Below, one piece after another: positions 61,459-64,000 of a stretch of DNA of 64,000 nucleotides. The notes below the pieces were generated by a model, which worked only from the letters and a program-made list of their open reading frames with translations, ran no database searches and was not told where the DNA came from. Origin of the DNA: Aureibacter tunicatorum (GTDB lineage: Bacteria > Bacteroidota > Bacteroidia > Cytophagales > Cyclobacteriaceae); the NCBI RefSeq assembly GCF_036492635.1, contig NZ_AP025305.1, positions 2,914,001 through 2,978,000 on the forward strand, given 5' to 3'. Numbering within the stretch: the stretch's first letter is position 1; the number at the start of each line of letters is the position of its first letter. The position numbers and the translations under genes are program-made.

Positions 61459-62935
61459 AAATTTTATTTAAAATCATTCGCTCGATATTGCTTAGAAGTT
61501 CCTTTAAGTCTATTGACACATTGGTTTTCTTTACCGCTAAGTAAAATAACAAGGAAATGACTAAAGATCTCATTAGAAATTGTAACATAATGGAATCAAT
61601 ATTAATCCAAAGACTAATTAAAGCAATCATTGAAATCAAGGCAAAAGCAATTAACGTATTCTTGTCAAAAGGCCAAACGCTCAATACTCTCTTCAAAAAA
61701 ATCAATCTAATTGTATTAAGGATCACAACAGACAATAGCGTGGCAAAAGCGGCTCCACTAATACCGTATTGAGGGATAAGCAGGTAATTGAAAAGAAACA
61801 TGAAGAAGGCTAAAAGCACATTGAACCAATAATTGTATTTATAATATTTAGAAAAATAAAGAAGCTCGCTATTCATGCCAAACAGTAAATCAACAACTTT
61901 AGAAAGCCCTATAAAAAGTATAACAAGTTTTCCTTCTTCAAATGCTTTCCCATTAGGCATAATATGAAATATGAAATCAACATTAACCCATATCATCAAA
62001 AACAAAAATGCCCCTATAATCAACTGAGTAATACTTGATTTAGAATATATTTTCATAATTTCTTCAGTGTCGTTATGTTCAAATGCTTTTGAAAGAATTG
62101 GCAATGAAATTTGGGTAAGAGCCCGCTTAGGAATCTCTATGAATGCAGCCATATAAAAACAAGTAGCATACACTCCCAAGCTCGCAGCTGATGAAAAATA
62201 CGGAATCATCAAAATATCTATTTTATTAACCAACAAGCTTCCTGCACCACCTAAAAACATATACATGCTAAAGGTTAGAAAATGCTTCACTTCTGGCCTT
62301 TGAGGCTTCAATACCCCTCCTTTTGACAAAACTAAATCCCGTTCATCATAAACTAACAACAGCATATTTGCCAGATATGCGAAGGTCGTTAACAAAATAA
62401 ATCCACCTAGATCTATCCATTTCAAATAAAAAAGAAATAAAAAAACGATACTAGCAACCCTCAATAACAACTCTCGATAAAATGCGGGCCGAGAAACTCT
62501 CAATGACGCTCTAGAAACCGCTTCCAAAATCGTTCGGTATAATACCAATATCATCAACGGTATGATATAAACTATATATTCACCTATCATTGGTGAACTT
62601 TTTAAATAGCTATCAACAAAAAAGCCTTTCCCAAAAATAAAAACTATAATAAATAAAGATAATATTGGCGCTGGATACAGCATTAAAAACTTGACAAAAG
62701 CAGCGGATTTATTTTCTTTGGCGTACTTTGGAAAATATCTATCGGCCAAGTTAGCAGCTCCAAACTGAAGAATTGTCCCCAAAAACACGCCCATATCCAC
62801 AACATATCTATATGCTCCAATCTCCTCAGGCGATAACAGCTCCGGCATTATAAAAATGGTGATCAAAGCGCCTAATGCCACTCCTATATAGCTAATGAAT
62901 GTTGTTTTTATGCTTGATTTGATTATTACTCCCAT
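61442..62935 (-). CDS. oligosaccharide flippase (Wzx/MATE-type)
   Basis: A 497-residue membrane protein with about 12-14 helices, of the polysaccharide-biosynthesis (Wzx-like) exporter class. It carries lipid-linked glycans across the inner membrane. The N-terminus (SSIKTTFISYIGVALGALITIFIMPELLSPEEIGAYRYV) and FLGGAGSLLVNKIDILMIPYFSSAASLGVYATCFYMA in the middle are typical. It is the first gene of the minus-strand glycan unit and diverges from a GT4-like gene 112 bp away. Confidence 0.92.
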   Translation of the reverse strand: MGVIIKSSIKTTFISYIGVALGALITIFIMPELLSPEEIGAYRYVVDMGVFLGTILQFGAANLADRYFPKYAKENKSAAFVKFLMLYPAPILSLFIIVFIFGKGFFVDSYLKSSPMIGEYIVYIIPLMILVLYRTILEAVSRASLRVSRPAFYRELLLRVASIVFLFLFYLKWIDLGGFILLTTFAYLANMLLLVYDERDLVLSKGGVLKPQRPEVKHFLTFSMYMFLGGAGSLLVNKIDILMIPYFSSAASLGVYATCFYMAAFIEIPKRALTQISLPILSKAFEHNDTEEIMKIYSKSSITQLIIGAFLFLMIWVNVDFIFHIMPNGKAFEEGKLVILFIGLSKVVDLLFGMNSELLYFSKYYKYNYWFNVLLAFFMFLFNYLLIPQYGISGAAFATLLSVVILNTIRLIFLKRVLSVWPFDKNTLIAFALISMIALISLWINIDSIMLQFLMRSLVISLLFYLAVKKTNVSIDLKELLSNIERMILNKIYGRKE

Positions 62936-63047
62936 TACGGAAAATCTTCATTTCGTTAAAACGCCACAAGTTACTAGTTTCAAAGCAAAAATTAGCATAT
63001 TTTTAAAACTACATAAGCATCGCTAATCTCTAATATTGATAAAACCA

Positions 63048-64000
63048 ATGAATATAACCTTTTTAAATAGTTTTGCTGTCTCTGGAGGCGCCGCAAGCGC
63101 AACAAATAGATTATACAAAGCATTGAAATCTAAAGGTGTAAATGTTAATGGAATTGGTTTATATAGGGAAAACTCTAATTTTGATTACTACTTTTACAAA
63201 CATGGTCTTGCGCTACTGGCTCTAGAAAAACTGTGCTTTCTACCGTACGAAAAAAATAAAAATGTTAGGTTTCAATTCTCAACGGCACTATTTGGCAAAA
63301 ATCCAATCAACAACCAACTGATACAAGAAGCAGATATCATTCATTTGCATTGGATCAACCAAGGACTCCTTTCATTGAAATCTCTCGAAGCCCTAGCGGG
63401 TCTTGGCAAACCAATCGTTTGGACTATGCATGATATGTGGCCGATAACTGGCGGATGCCATCATAGCAGGTCCTGCGATCATTATAAAAATGAGTGTGGT
63501 GATTGTTTTTATTTGAGAAAGCCCCGCAAGGACGACCTGTCTCATAAAATTTGGGAAAAGAAAAAAAGAATCTACAGCAAAGGGAATTTTCACCTTATTG
63601 GCGTGAGTGATTGGATAACTAGCTTCGCTCGAAATTCATCATTAGGCGAAGAAACAACTATACATACCCTCCCCAATCCGCTGGATACAACTCTTTTCCA
63701 ACCCAAAGAAAAAGCTTCCATCAAGGAATTGAAAGGCATAAGCCCTGAAATAACGACCATTAGCTTTTCCGCTTTCAATCTAGAAAACAAACAAAAAGGG
63801 TTCTACATATTCAAAGAAGCATTATCCATCTTAATTAATCAAAAGCCTGAATTAGCCAACACATGTCTTCTGCTTCTTAGCGGTAAAATATCAAATGAGA
63901 TAGCACTTGAAACATTGCCCATTCCTTATCAATATCATGGGTTGATTACTAATGAAGATGAAATGGCTCAATTTTACCAAAGCTCTGATATCTACGTTAC
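63048..64000 (+). CDS. GT4-like glycosyltransferase (partial, runs off the window)
   Basis: ATG at 63048 opens a frame with no stop before base 64000 (317 complete codons). The start is MNITFLNSFAVSGGAASATN, a common beginning for GT-B enzymes of colanic-acid-like clusters. Further motifs are DIIHLHWINQGLLSLKSLE, IVWTMHDMWPITGGCHHSRS with C-x-C clusters, and LIGVSDWITSFA. These fit a family 4 glycosyltransferase. The C-terminal nucleotide-sugar domain is only partly present. It diverges from the flippase gene, so it belongs to the same glycan locus. Confidence 0.88.
   Translation, partial: MNITFLNSFAVSGGAASATNRLYKALKSKGVNVNGIGLYRENSNFDYYFYKHGLALLALEKLCFLPYEKNKNVRFQFSTALFGKNPINNQLIQEADIIHLHWINQGLLSLKSLEALAGLGKPIVWTMHDMWPITGGCHHSRSCDHYKNECGDCFYLRKPRKDDLSHKIWEKKKRIYSKGNFHLIGVSDWITSFARNSSLGEETTIHTLPNPLDTTLFQPKEKASIKELKGISPEITTISFSAFNLENKQKGFYIFKEALSILINQKPELANTCLLLLSGKISNEIALETLPIPYQYHGLITNEDEMAQFYQSSDIYV

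Noticed and set aside
1-64000. tRNA, rRNA, insertion sequences, prophage or defence systems
   Set aside because: I looked for cloverleaf-sized gaps, transposase or integrase motifs, terminal repeats and defence-gene domains and found none.

Overview
The window looks like chromosomal DNA of a Bacteroidota member, most likely a marine Cytophagales-type bacterium. The evidence is AT-rich DNA, promoters of the TTTG-N19-21-TAnnTTTG type without Shine-Dalgarno boxes, a TonB-dependent receptor with a carboxypeptidase-like N-terminal domain, a Bacteroidetes Porin_10-type porin, chorismate-to-menaquinone genes, and two giant proteins ending in type IX secretion (T9SS) sorting domains, one of type A and one of type B (gliding-associated CHU_C). 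I see no tRNA, rRNA, insertion sequence, prophage, CRISPR array or defence island. Most of the window is core metabolism, interrupted by a 14-kb secreted-giant locus and a glycan locus at the right edge.

Layout. 1-1661: end of an unidentified gene, deoxynucleoside kinase, RluA-type pseudouridine synthase. 1662-7377: branched-chain amino acid operon ilvD-ilvB-ilvN-ilvA (no ilvC), preceded by a 23-residue Ile/Val/Leu-rich leader ORF and three mutually exclusive hairpins, i.e. a complete transcription attenuator. 7418-11413: periplasmic redoxin, dnaG, ribBA. 11542-21241: TonB-dependent receptor, PD40/OmpA protein, small exported protein, BI-1 membrane protein, GH1 beta-glucosidase, PagL-like outer-membrane protein, small conserved proteins, a lipoprotein. 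21329-25562 (minus): class V aminotransferase, porin and lpxK. 25635-34214: Nif3-like protein, zinc-ribbon coiled-coil protein, menI-menF, a radical SAM protein with an N-terminal cysteine cluster, YceI, PPK2 polyphosphate kinase, Nfu and Mrp iron-sulfur proteins.

34454-48657: two divergent giant genes. The minus-strand one encodes a 2677-residue zinc metalloprotease (HExxHxxGLxH) with a GEVED domain, 21 tandem cysteine-containing repeats of about 95 residues, and a T9SS type A tail. The plus-strand one encodes a 1932-residue protein with a lectin-like N-terminal region, about 18 modules of about 80 residues that alternate between two types, and a T9SS type B tail. They share a 371-bp AT-rich intergenic region. 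This is the least ordinary part of the window and the best candidate for an undescribed cell-surface system, though a joint function is only inferred.

48695-59706: AGCS sodium:amino acid symporter, purF-type amidotransferase, nuoN and nuoM detached from any other complex I gene, a DEAD-box helicase, a His/Tyr/Pro-rich lipoprotein whose start codon sits in a 12-bp hairpin, a coiled-coil membrane protein, and an M29 aminopeptidase. 59734-64000: surface-glycan locus with FkbM methyltransferase, glycosyltransferase and flippase on the minus strand and a divergent GT4-type glycosyltransferase cut by the window edge. Convergent gene pairs are usually separated by a single symmetrical hairpin that can terminate both transcripts.
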